Positions 18,318 through 26,674 of a stretch of 64,000 nucleotides of DNA are shown here, piece by piece. The notes under the pieces were generated by a model that was not told where the DNA came from, ran no database searches, and worked only from the letters and a program-made list of their open reading frames with translations. The position numbers and the translations under genes were made by a program. The DNA lies in contig NZ_UQRQ01000003.1 in NCBI RefSeq assembly GCF_900543425.1, positions 124,001-188,000 on the forward strand. Direction: 5' to 3'. This DNA comes from an uncultured Sanguibacteroides sp. GTDB lineage: Bacteria > Bacteroidota > Bacteroidia > Bacteroidales > Marinifilaceae. Position 1 is the stretch's first letter; each line of letters begins with the position of its first letter.

Positions 18318-20021
18318 TCAATTTCTTTTTCTTAAGTGTTTAAAATATTCTTTCAGTATGTTTCCGTTTTCCGTGCGGGGTGTTTTTACAACCAATAAAT
18401 AAGGTTTTTCTCCCGGTTGAAAAAAAGAGGGGATACATTCTTTCATGTTTTTTTCGTCGCTGGCTTCAAATACCTTAAAACCATGGAGTTCTCCTAACCG
18501 GGCGATGTCGACTTGATGCGGTGTTTCAAAAAATTCTTCCACCTCATCCAATACGGAGGGACCGGGAAGAAATCTGAAAATACCTCCTCCTCCGTTTTGA
18601 ATAACAACGATTTTTAAGTTGGAAGGTTTGTATTTTATCCATAAAGCATTCGAATCATACAGAAAACCGATGTCCCCGGTAATCAAAATCGTGGGATCGG
18701 GGGTTGTCACGGAGGCTCCCACGGCAGTGGAAGAACATCCGTCGATTCCGCTGGTTCCCCTGTTCCCGTTTATTCTTGCTATTGTATTGCAGCGGAAGAG
18801 CTGAGTATATCTCACGGGAGTACTGTTTCCCAATTGCAAATGTGTATTTGCCGGTAAGGCAGGGAGTAGGATAGAAAAGGCCTTTAAATCGCACCATGGA
18901 ATACGGTTAAGGTATTCATGATGCTGTTTTTCCGCTACTTTCTCTTTTTCTTTCCAGCGTTGGAAGTAATCCGAATGTTCGGGTATTTCGGGTAAACCGT
19001 TTGTCAGTTGAGTAAAAAATGCCCGGACATCCATTTTTATCGGTAATGTCAGGGATTGATAGGTGTCCGGGGCAGTTTCTCTTAAGTCGATATGCCAGTG
19101 TTCCCGGGGGGGATGATTGCGGATAAAAGCTTTAATCATACGCGAGACAATGGCTCCTCCGAAAGTAATTAATAAATCGGGAGCAAAAAGGGGTTCTTCT
19201 TCATCATGGATCGTGGCCAATACCCGGTCTATGGTCGGAATGGCATGCGGGATATTTTTGTTTGCCAGATTTTCGGTTAAGACGACAACATGATGTTGAC
19301 AGATGAGTTGTTCTATTTGCCGGGAAATAGTTTCGTCTGGCGTATGAAAACCTATGATCAGTAAAATTTTTTTATATCGCGAAAATGATGTTTGTAATTT
19401 TACTTTTTCATCCGGGAGCAGTTCGGTTTGAGTGGGACTAATTCGAATGATTCGTTGAGGCGACATGTCGTGTGCGTGAAATTCGTACAGAGGTTCCCGT
19501 AAGGGTATATTTAAATGTACAGGTCCTTTGTATGCTGTCCGGGTGACATTGATCGCCTCATTTATCAAACGGTTAGCATACCACCGGTCTTCCGGCGTAG
19601 TAATGTTTACCGGCAATTGGCAAGAGTATTTGACGAAGGGAGTCAGGACTCCATTTTGCCGAATCGTTTGACTATCGTCCTGATCGATCCATTCGGGTGG
19701 ACGGTCAGCCGAAATGACGAATAAGGGAATTCCCTGATAATAGGCCTCGGCAATGGCCGGAGCATAATTCAGTAGAGCGGTGCCGGAGGTACAGATCAGG
19801 GCGACTGTTTTTTGTTTTTGTTGCGCTATCCCTAAGGCAAAGAAGGCGGCAGATCGTTCATCGGGAATTACAAAAGGCCGTAATTCTTTTTCTCTGGCAA
19901 TGGAGATAAGCAAGGGGGCATTTCTGGAGCCCGGGGAGAGGACTATATCATGAACCTCTTTTTGAATCAACAGGTCCACGAGTATACGTACGCTCTCTAT
20001 ATCAGAATGTCGTTTTTCCAT
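18318..20021 (-). CDS. menD: SEPHCHC synthase (2-oxoglutarate decarboxylase step)
   Basis: MenD is a thiamine-diphosphate enzyme joining 2-oxoglutarate-derived succinic semialdehyde to isochorismate. The N-terminal pyrimidine-binding domain has [10 protein letters not shown] and the catalytic-Glu region [17 protein letters not shown]. The C-terminal ThDP/Mg site has [16 protein letters not shown] and [13 protein letters not shown]. Length is 567 residues, normal for the family. It overlaps the 3' end of menF by 20 bp and the menB TTG by four, which supports translational coupling in one operon. Confidence 0.95.
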   Translation of the reverse strand: MEKRHSDIESVRILVDLLIQKEVHDIVLSPGSRNAPLLISIAREKELRPFVIPDERSAAFFALGIAQQKQKTVALICTSGTALLNYAPAIAEAYYQGIPLFVISADRPPEWIDQDDSQTIRQNGVLTPFVKYSCQLPVNITTPEDRWYANRLINEAINVTRTAYKGPVHLNIPLREPLYEFHAHDMSPQRIIRISPTQTELLPDEKVKLQTSFSRYKKILLIIGFHTPDETISRQIEQLICQHHVVVLTENLANKNIPHAIPTIDRVLATIHDEEEPLFAPDLLITFGGAIVSRMIKAFIRNHPPREHWHIDLRETAPDTYQSLTLPIKMDVRAFFTQLTNGLPEIPEHSDYFQRWKEKEKVAEKQHHEYLNRIPWCDLKAFSILLPALPANTHLQLGNSTPVRYTQLFRCNTIARINGNRGTSGIDGCSSTAVGASVTTPDPTILITGDIGFLYDSNALWIKYKPSNLKIVVIQNGGGGIFRFLPGPSVLDEVEEFFETPHQVDIARLGELHGFKVFEASDEKNMKECIPSFFQPGEKPYLLVVKTPRTENGNILKEYFKHLRKRN

Positions 20022-21141
20022 AATTGATCTGTCGAATTAAATTTAACAGGGTATCGGCCTTTGTACAAGTTTCTTCCCACTCGTTTTCCGGGTCGGATGC
20101 CGGGGTAATACCACCGCCCACGTATAATTTTAACGCATCGTTGAAGAGCTCCATAGTCCGTAGGTTTACAAAGAGATTGAAGGCTCCGTTTTGTTGTATG
20201 GGGCCTAAATATCCCGCGTAATAACACCGTTCCTGTTTTTCTATTTCCGAAATCAACTGCATGGCTCTTTTTTTGGGGATACCACAAACAGCCGGAGTCG
20301 GATGTAATAAAGAAATCAATTGATCGATCTCTTCGGCAGGTAGTTGTTCGTCGCTTTTAAATAAAGTGCAAAGATGGTATACGTTTCCGGCTTGTATGGT
20401 TTCCGGCCCTGTTATTTCCAGATTACGCGTAAAAATAGGTTGTAAAATCTGGGTGATATAGTCCGTTACGATCTGTTGTTCTATTTTGTCCTTTTCACTC
20501 CATACTACATTTTCTTTAGGTGTTGTTGCCGGTTGTGTTCCGGCAAGAGACATGGTAAAGAAACCGTTCCTGTCGTATTTCAAGAAGGTTTCCGGGGTAG
20601 CTCCCATCCAGGCACATTTACCGGGTATGACCACGAAAAAAAGAAATGCATGATGGTACTGCTTCATCTGTTCGAAAAGTATCGGAGCGATTTTTAATGA
20701 ATCGCAGGGAATTGTTATGGTCCGTGAAAAGACCACTTTTTTCATGGATTCTCTTTTTAACGTGGCAATTAAAGTCCGGAGTTCATCCAGGTATTCGAGA
20801 TGATCGCAATCGTTTTTGGTAAAATTGCGTTCGGGGGTATTGAATACCGTGTTTTGAAGATTTACGATCGCTTCCTGATCGGTCAGGTAATCGGTAAAAG
20901 AGAGGTCTTCTTTGATAAAAAACGGAAAGCTCCAGGAGGCACGGCTAAAAGGTGCAATAATAAATCCTTTGCCTTTCTGGTGTTTATCAAAACCGTTGAA
21001 TATATTGATATTATTAGAGAGTTGTGCTCCAAAAACCATCTCCTTGGAACCGGGCAGACGGTACGTGTAAAAAGGAATATTATTTCTTAGGCAAATTCCT
21101 TGAACTTCTGCGATAGAAAGTTTGCTTCCTGTTTCTGACAT
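20002..21141 (-). CDS. menF: Isochorismate synthase
   Basis: This chorismate-binding enzyme converts chorismate to isochorismate, the first committed step to menaquinone. The C-terminal catalytic domain shows SLAGTQPATTPKENVVW, the LHPTPAVCGIPKKRA segment and ERCYYAGYLGP, all characteristic of isochorismate/salicylate-type synthases. Length is 379 residues. It is first in the men operon, and a -7 box lies 35 bp upstream. EntC-like function for a siderophore is unlikely given menD directly behind it. Confidence 0.92.
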   Translation of the reverse strand: MSETGSKLSIAEVQGICLRNNIPFYTYRLPGSKEMVFGAQLSNNINIFNGFDKHQKGKGFIIAPFSRASWSFPFFIKEDLSFTDYLTDQEAIVNLQNTVFNTPERNFTKNDCDHLEYLDELRTLIATLKRESMKKVVFSRTITIPCDSLKIAPILFEQMKQYHHAFLFFVVIPGKCAWMGATPETFLKYDRNGFFTMSLAGTQPATTPKENVVWSEKDKIEQQIVTDYITQILQPIFTRNLEITGPETIQAGNVYHLCTLFKSDEQLPAEEIDQLISLLHPTPAVCGIPKKRAMQLISEIEKQERCYYAGYLGPIQQNGAFNLFVNLRTMELFNDALKLYVGGGITPASDPENEWEETCTKADTLLNLIRQINYGKTTF

Positions 21142-21175
21142 AGTACTAAATTCTTTATTAAATGAATTTGTCTTA

Positions 21176-21183
21176 CAAAAATA
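21176..21183 (-). promoter_or_regulatory. Promoter -7 box for the men operon
   Basis: On the minus strand this reads TATTTTTG, matching TAnnTTTG, 35 bp before menF. Confidence 0.5.
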
Positions 21184-21217
21184 GCCAAAATTCTGCTGTT
21201 GATGTCTACTTTGTTTA

Positions 21218-21248
21218 AAATCTAACTACTTTTGTCTAAGTTAGATTT
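21218..21248 (+). promoter_or_regulatory. MFS exporter promoter inside an inverted repeat
   Basis: AAATCTAAC (21218-21226) and GTTAGATTT (21240-21248) are perfect 9-bp arms. The 13-bp spacer contains the -7 box TACTTTTG (21227-21234). A regulator bound to the repeat would cover the promoter, as is common for exporter genes. Confidence 0.55.
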
Positions 21249-21257
21249 CTGACCGGA

Positions 21258-22619
21258 ATGCATGAGGATAAAAATAGAAAGAAATTTTTGGGAGGGAAAA
21301 AAGGATTACGGGAGTTATTACCCAATAACTCGAGTGCTTTTTTTTACATTTTTTCCTCTTTGAAAAATTATAATTTCCGCCTTTATTTTGGCGGACAATG
21401 TGTTTCTTTGATCGGAACGTGGATGCAGCAGATAGCCATGAGCTGGTTGGTTTTCCGTTTGACTGGTTCTGTCTTTTTGTTAGCCACGGTAACTTTTACG
21501 GCTCAGATTCCTATTTTGATCGTGACTCCTTTTATGAGTGTTTTTGTCGATCGCTTTAACCGTCGTAATATTTTAATCTTTACCCAGAGTTTATCTATGG
21601 TGCAAGCGCTGATTATGGCTTGGCTGACTTTATCGGGTTGGATCGAGGTATGGCATATTCTGGTTTTAAGTGTATTTATCGGTTTGATTAACGCTTTGGA
21701 TAATCCTACCCGTCAATCGTTTTATCCGAGTTTGGTTCCGAAAGAGAATCTGGGGAATGCCATAGCGTTAAATTCTGCGGTAATTAACGGATCCCGGTTA
21801 ATCGGTCCGGCAATAGGAGGAGTCTTGATCGGATTAGTCGGAGAGGGGTACTGTTTTTTATTGAATGGAATCAGTTATTTGGGAGTCATTGTAGCCTTAT
21901 TGATGATGCGTTTGACTCCTTTCCGCCCGAAACCGGTTATGCAACGGGTATGGGTAGATATAGAAGACGGATTTCGATATGTATGGGGGAATATTCCGAT
22001 ACGAACCTTATTGTTATTGATGAGTAGCGTTAGTTTTTTCGGTATACCGTTGACAACTTTTATCCCGGCTTACGTGAAAACGATTCTCGGAGGAGAGAGT
22101 GAGATGTTGGGTCTGTTACTTTCCAGTATAGGGATCGGTTCTTTTGGAGCGGCCCTTTATCTGGCAGCCCGGAAAAGTGTATTGGGGTTAGGTAAGGTAG
22201 TGATGCTGTCCACCCTTTTGCTTGGTATCGGAATCATATTGATATCTTTTGTCTCCATCCCCTGGGTAGCAACTGTTTTATGCGTACCGATCGGTTTTTC
22301 CATAATAGCGGCAGTAGCTTCTGTCAACACGTTATTACAGACGTTGTCCGATGAAGACAAACGAGGACGGGTTATGGGATATATGGCTATGACTTTTACG
22401 GGAATGGCACCGATCGGGAGTATGGTTCTGGGAGCTATTGAAAAGTATATCGGCTTACCTGCCATCATTCTATGTTCGGGGATCGGTTGTGTTTTAGCGG
22501 CTTGCCTTTTTGAGCATTACCGTCCGTTGATCCGTCGTCTTACCCGTCCTGTTTATGTGGAAAAAGGAATTGTCCCGGAAATTGCCGTCGGCATAGAGAA
22601 CTCGGAGGAAAGCTTTTAG
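21258..22619 (+). CDS. MFS exporter (EntS-like, MFS_3 group)
   Basis: The product is 453 residues with about twelve membrane helices after a 35-residue basic N-terminus. The first helices carry NFRLYFGGQCVSLIGTWMQ and the A-loop-like VDRFNRRNILI. NPTRQSFYPSLVPKENLGNA is the conserved cytoplasmic segment of the EntS/MFS_3 group. It should export a small molecule; the substrate is unknown. It is divergent from the men operon, and its promoter is bracketed by a 9-bp inverted repeat. That suggests control by a repressor not encoded next to it. Confidence 0.87.
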   Translation: MHEDKNRKKFLGGKKGLRELLPNNSSAFFYIFSSLKNYNFRLYFGGQCVSLIGTWMQQIAMSWLVFRLTGSVFLLATVTFTAQIPILIVTPFMSVFVDRFNRRNILIFTQSLSMVQALIMAWLTLSGWIEVWHILVLSVFIGLINALDNPTRQSFYPSLVPKENLGNAIALNSAVINGSRLIGPAIGGVLIGLVGEGYCFLLNGISYLGVIVALLMMRLTPFRPKPVMQRVWVDIEDGFRYVWGNIPIRTLLLLMSSVSFFGIPLTTFIPAYVKTILGGESEMLGLLLSSIGIGSFGAALYLAARKSVLGLGKVVMLSTLLLGIGIILISFVSIPWVATVLCVPIGFSIIAAVASVNTLLQTLSDEDKRGRVMGYMAMTFTGMAPIGSMVLGAIEKYIGLPAIILCSGIGCVLAACLFEHYRPLIRRLTRPVYVEKGIVPEIAVGIENSEESF

Positions 22620-22716
22620 ATTTTAAATTGAAAGATTCGAATGATTTAGGGATTCGGAGATGAAGAGATTCCGTTACCTCAAATCGTCTAATCACAGAAT
22701 AATGGTCGATTTACAA

Positions 22717-23877
22717 TTAGAACATTTGTTTTAGCCGTTCTAATCCTTCTTGGACTACCGATAGAGGACAGCCGATGTTCATGCGGCGGAATCCCAAACC
22801 TTCGGGTCCGAAGTCCGTACCGTTGTTTAGGGCGAGACGGGCTTTTTCCAAAAGGCGTTTACCGATCTCTTCATGGGATACTCCGGTTTCCCTGAAGTCA
22901 ATCCAGAGCAGGAAAGAGCCTTCCGGGGGTAGCATGTGAAGGCCGGGAAGTTGTTCCCGGATAAACTGTTCCGTGTAACGAATATTGTTTTCCAAATAGG
23001 AGAGCAGCTCTTCCAACCATTTTTCACCGGAACGGTAAGCTGCTTCTAAGGTGACATGACCGAAAAGGTTACCTAAATCCAGGTGTAGATGTTCCAACTC
23101 TTGCTTAAAGATTCGTCGTAGTTTTTCCGAAGAGATGACGATGACTGAATTCATCATTCCGGCAATGTTGAATGTTTTACTGGGAGCCATCATGGTAACA
23201 GTAAGGGAGGCAATCTCGTCCGCAAGGGAGGCTACGGCTATGTGCTTATGTCCGAAAAGGGCCAAATCGGAATGGATTTCGTCTGAAAGAATGATTACTC
23301 CGTTTTCATAACAGGTTTTACCGATCCGAAGCAGTTCTTCTTTTGTCCATACCCGTCCGACCGGATTATGAGGGTTGCTGAGAATAAGTAGTTTGACTCC
23401 GGATTTGATTTTTTTTTCAAAATCTTCCCAATCGATACAATAGCGGCTGTTTTCAATGATGAGGCTACTACAAATCAGTTCCCGTCCGTTATCCGTTACG
23501 ACGGAGTGGAAAGGAGGATATACCGGAGTGAAGATCATCACCTTCTCCTTTTCTTTTGTATATACCCGTACACCTAAAGAAAGAGCCGTGACGATTCCCG
23601 GAGACGAAAGCAACCACTCCTCTTTTACATCCCATTGATGGCGACGGGCGACCCATTCGATAAAGGCTTGTTTGGCATTTCCCGAACGAAAGGAGTAGCC
23701 GAATATTCCGTTATCACAACATTTTCGGGCGGCCTCGATTACTTCAGGCGGAGATTGGAAATCCATATCGGCAACCCACATGGGAAGCAAGTCTGTTCGT
23801 CCGAATACTTCGTTTAGATTGTCGTATTTCACACAATCGGTATGATGTCTGTCTATGATCCGGTCAAAATTGTACAT
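22717..23877 (-). CDS. MalY/PatB-family PLP C-S lyase (aminotransferase fold)
   Basis: The product is 386 residues and belongs to fold type I PLP enzymes of the MalY/PatB group, which usually act as cystathionine beta-lyases. The N-terminus DRHHTDCVKYD and MWVADMDFQSPPEV are characteristic. LLILSNPHNPVGRVW and the Schiff-base lysine in MMAPSKTFNIAGM (Lys about 234) are intact. The likely role is methionine/cysteine metabolism. It follows the TRIC-like channel gene by 17 bp and is probably cotranscribed with it. Confidence 0.9.
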   Translation of the reverse strand: MYNFDRIIDRHHTDCVKYDNLNEVFGRTDLLPMWVADMDFQSPPEVIEAARKCCDNGIFGYSFRSGNAKQAFIEWVARRHQWDVKEEWLLSSPGIVTALSLGVRVYTKEKEKVMIFTPVYPPFHSVVTDNGRELICSSLIIENSRYCIDWEDFEKKIKSGVKLLILSNPHNPVGRVWTKEELLRIGKTCYENGVIILSDEIHSDLALFGHKHIAVASLADEIASLTVTMMAPSKTFNIAGMMNSVIVISSEKLRRIFKQELEHLHLDLGNLFGHVTLEAAYRSGEKWLEELLSYLENNIRYTEQFIREQLPGLHMLPPEGSFLLWIDFRETGVSHEEIGKRLLEKARLALNNGTDFGPEGLGFRRMNIGCPLSVVQEGLERLKQMF

Positions 23878-23894
23878 AAGTTTCGTTTTATGGA

Positions 23895-24527
23895 TTATTG
23901 TGATTGTTCTCCTTTTAATACCGGTAGGCTGATATGATATTTTACCGCCAAGATTCGGATAATGATGACACTAATTGCCGTGATGATTTGAGTGGATACG
24001 GGGCCGATTTGAATGAAATCACAAAAGAAATAGATAAATCCTCCGATGATACAAGCTATCGCGTAAATGTCTTTTCGAAAGATCAGAGGAACTTCATTGA
24101 TACATATATCTCGTATCACCCCTCCGACAGCTCCGGTTGTCATTCCCATGATAATGGCTACCCAAGCAGGGAATCCGCTTAACAGACTTTTTTCAATACC
24201 AACCACGGTGAATAAGCCCAATCCGATGGCATCGAAGATGAAGAAGGTGTTGTTTAGCCTGATGACGTATTTCCCGAAAAGGATAACAAAACCTAAGGCA
24301 AGCGCCGTAACGATTAAATAGGAGGGTTGATGCATCCAGAAGGGTGTCACTCCGAGTAAAAGATCCCGGGTCGTTCCTCCGCCGATGGCCGTGGCCGCCC
24401 CGACCACGTATGCTCCGAACCAATCGAAATTCTTTGCAGACGCCAATCGGATACCACTAATTGCGAATGCAAATGTTCCGATATAATCGATAATCGTCGT
24501 AAAATTGATATCTGAAAAATTGACCAT
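23895..24527 (-). CDS. TRIC-family cation channel homologue (UPF0126)
   Basis: The product is 210 residues with about seven membrane helices in two repeats. Each repeat has the family GGxxRD motif: AIGGGTTRDLLLG at about 47-59 and AVGGVIRDICINE at about 133-145. Bacterial members form trimeric potassium-permeable channels; the physiological role is unclear. It has its own -7 box 20 bp upstream and leads into the MalY/PatB-type gene. Confidence 0.88.
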   Translation of the reverse strand: MVNFSDINFTTIIDYIGTFAFAISGIRLASAKNFDWFGAYVVGAATAIGGGTTRDLLLGVTPFWMHQPSYLIVTALALGFVILFGKYVIRLNNTFFIFDAIGLGLFTVVGIEKSLLSGFPAWVAIIMGMTTGAVGGVIRDICINEVPLIFRKDIYAIACIIGGFIYFFCDFIQIGPVSTQIITAISVIIIRILAVKYHISLPVLKGEQSQ

Positions 24528-24547
24528 ACCCTTGTTTTTAACGGAGG

Positions 24548-24555
24548 CAAAGTTA
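24548..24555 (-). promoter_or_regulatory. Promoter -7 box for the TRIC-like gene
   Basis: On the minus strand this reads TAACTTTG followed by C, matching TAnnTTTG, 20 bp before the start at 24527. Confidence 0.6.
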
Positions 24556-24599
24556 ATATAAATATTTAAAGAAATAATAAAGTCGTATGTCGTTGTACA

Positions 24600-24788
24600 T
24601 CAGTTGAAACAAGAATCTAAAATGATTTTTGACAATAACGTTAAATGAATGGGAAAGGTTATTTTTTGAGGTGTAAATAGCACATTGTACCCGTCCCTGT
24701 GGGTTACAATAACATTTTTATAGACATTCAGTTCAATATCAGCATTTCTGATACCTTTGAAATTATGTATAATTAATCGCTCTATCAT
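24600..24788 (-). pseudogene. Fragment of an OLD/RecF-type AAA ATPase
   Basis: A 62-codon frame begins MIERLIIHNFKGIRNADIEL, the standard N-terminus of OLD-family or SMC-like ATPases. It continues to NVYKNVIV, where the Walker A loop GxNGxGKS should follow. Instead the frame reads THRDGYN and soon ends. The P-loop is absent and the protein is about a tenth of family length, so this is a decayed remnant. It lies 29 bp downstream of the DUF4143 ATPase gene on the same strand. Confidence 0.5.
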
Positions 24789-24817
24789 ACTGTTGTAGGT
24801 TATTTACATTTATCGTT

Positions 24818-26122
24818 TTACAACTCGTTTATTTTTTCCAAAAGGAAGTCTTCAATGTTGATGTACTGCACACCTCGGTCATCTGTCCAAGGAAGGATAT
24901 TGTCGCACACTACGACAATCTTGGTATAGGAATCATCGACACGATTGAGGGAATTGACCTCCTGTAGCCGTTTTTCTTCATCGGCAACAGTAAGAGCAGA
25001 CTGGATGTAGTAACGTTTGTCTGTCAAATTGACCACGAAATCTATTTCAAGCTGCGTGCGTATTTTCTTCCCTGCAGCAGTGTGGTTATACTCGACCACT
25101 CCCACATCAACATTGAATCCCCGTGCCGTGAGTTCATTGTAAAGGATATTCTCCATGATATGGTTTTCTTCCTGTTGCCGGAAGTTGAGACGGGCATTGC
25201 GTAAACCGATGTCCGTGAAATAGTATTTGAGCGGTGTGTCGATATAGGAACGGCCTTTTATATCGTAGCGGTAAGATTTGCTTAATATATACGCATCGAT
25301 GAAGCAGTCGAGGTAGGTGGAAATGGTTTCGTTCTTTATTTTCAATCCTTTGACCGACTGGAATGTGTTGGCCAGCCGCGTCGGGTTAGTAAGCGAGCCT
25401 ACGGCAGAGGCTACGACGTTAAGCAGTTCATCAAGGGTTTCCGCATCGGCACGCAAGTGGTTGCGCTCTATGACATCTTTGATGTAGGTAAGCCGGAAGA
25501 GGTCTTGCAGATACTTGGATTTTTCCTCAGGGGTGTTTTTCTGCATGACGAACGGCATTCCTCCATATGTCACGAACTCGCGCCACGCAAAACGTTTTTC
25601 CTTGGGATAGGCGGCGTAAAACTCATCGTAGGTAAGTGGAGTGATATGTATCTCCTCGCCCCTGTCGCGAAAAGCGGTAGCCACATCGGAAGAGAGCATC
25701 TTGGAATTGCTGCCTGTTACATAGACATCGACATTCGGCAGGCTTTTGAGCCCCAGAAGAACATCGACAAAGGTAATTTTGGAATCCGATTCTTGTGGCA
25801 GATAGGGATTGTCGATTGCCTCTACCATTTGTATTTCGTCGAGGAGGACATAATAATCTTTCGTGGTATCTTCGACCATCTGCCGGAGGCATGTCCCCAG
25901 TTCCAGAGGGTTACGATAGCGTGCGTTGATGTCGTTATCCAGTTCGAGCGTGATGATCTGCTCCGGTGCAATGCCTTCCTGTAGGAGGTAATCGCGATAA
26001 AGGACACCCAGCAGGTACGACTTGCCGCACCGTCTGATGCCCGTTATAATCTTTATCTGACCGTTCTTGCGACTGTCTATCAACCTTTGAAGTTTTTTTT
26101 TGCGCTCTATTCTCATATTCAT
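24818..26122 (-). CDS. AAA ATPase with DUF4143 domain
   Basis: The product is about 434 residues from the ATG at 26122. The N-terminal AAA_14 domain has Walker A IITGIRRCGKSYLL (about 26-39) and Walker B YYVLLDEIQMVE. A sensor-like VYVTGSNSKML follows. The C-terminal DUF4143 domain runs from about 200 and contains YFTDIGLRNARLN and the nuclease-like ELEIDFV patch. Function is unknown; copies are scattered through Bacteroidota genomes as single mobile-looking genes. A GTG at 26149 extends the frame but sits in a palindrome that recurs at 26297, so I reject it. Confidence 0.8.
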   Translation of the reverse strand: MNMRIERKKKLQRLIDSRKNGQIKIITGIRRCGKSYLLGVLYRDYLLQEGIAPEQIITLELDNDINARYRNPLELGTCLRQMVEDTTKDYYVLLDEIQMVEAIDNPYLPQESDSKITFVDVLLGLKSLPNVDVYVTGSNSKMLSSDVATAFRDRGEEIHITPLTYDEFYAAYPKEKRFAWREFVTYGGMPFVMQKNTPEEKSKYLQDLFRLTYIKDVIERNHLRADAETLDELLNVVASAVGSLTNPTRLANTFQSVKGLKIKNETISTYLDCFIDAYILSKSYRYDIKGRSYIDTPLKYYFTDIGLRNARLNFRQQEENHIMENILYNELTARGFNVDVGVVEYNHTAAGKKIRTQLEIDFVVNLTDKRYYIQSALTVADEEKRLQEVNSLNRVDDSYTKIVVVCDNILPWTDDRGVQYINIEDFLLEKINEL

Positions 26123-26134
26123 AAAGGGTATTTT

Positions 26135-26148
26135 TGCGGTTATCCGCA
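26135..26148. repeat. Palindrome, copy A, at the 5' end of the DUF4143 gene
   Basis: TGCGGTTATCCGCA has 5-bp arms around TTAT. About 39 bp including this core recur at copy B with few changes. It lies 12 bp before the ATG at 26122. Confidence 0.6.
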
Positions 26149-26632
26149 CTTTTGCCCTGTAAATGTAAGAATAAATACCGACTAATCGTTTATAATTATC
26201 CCGTATTTTATTGTCCTGACTTTACTTTGATATTCCGATGACTTAATTAAATACTTGACTATTTTAGCTCTCCATTATATTGTTAGAGGGCATTATTGCG
26301 GTTATCCGCATTTTTGTCCGCTATTATTAAAATGGAAGGTTACCGTTCGACCACAGGTTCCCGTCTTTTGCTTCCCTTTGTGGCTTTCGGCTACCTTCGA
26401 CTGTATTACAGCGTCGCCCCCGTTCTGTTTGCTATCTTATTTTCCCTCTGTTTTACACCGGATTGAAACCCGTTTCCGTGTCACTTCCCAGGCCTTACTT
26501 TGCAGCGTCTTCCGCATCGGAACGATGGTTTTAACAGCGCAAGTATTCACCTGAAAATTTCTTATTTCGTACTCTTCGTGAACGGGTATATGGCCTGTTT
26601 TGTTGCAGTCGCTTGATTTTTATTAGTAGATA
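26149..26632. other. Intergenic stretch with GC-richer segment, no gene supported
   Basis: About 480 bp. The first part is AT-rich and holds palindrome copy B. From about 26335 to 26555 the sequence is clearly GC-richer than the flanks. Open frames exist on both strands (about 99 codons on plus), but none has a recognisable family, promoter box or plausible composition. It could be an insertion remnant or a structured RNA. Confidence 0.4.
26297..26310. repeat. Palindrome, copy B
   Basis: An identical 14-bp core TGCGGTTATCCGCA, 162 bp from copy A, with similar flanks (CAAAA on one side, CCCT on the other side of the minus-strand reading). Confidence 0.6.
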
Positions 26633-26665
26633 AGCCCGTCTAACGGTGTTATTATTAGACGGGCT
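26633..26665 (-). terminator. Terminator of the SusCD operon
   Basis: A perfect 11-bp stem AGCCCGTCTAA (26633-26643) with TTAGACGGGCT (26655-26665), 10 bp after the last gene of the operon on the minus strand. Confidence 0.75.
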
Positions 26666-26674
26666 CGACTGATA

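Noticed and set aside
26149..26149. GTG at 26149 as start of the DUF4143 ATPase
   Set aside because: It lies next to a palindrome that is repeated 162 bp away, and an ATG follows at 26122 just before the conserved N-terminal helix.
26255..26554. A 99-codon plus-strand frame as a protein gene
   Set aside because: The composition is odd (rich in Phe, Cys, Leu, Pro), no domain or signal is seen, and frames are open on the other strand too; better explained as non-coding or a remnant.
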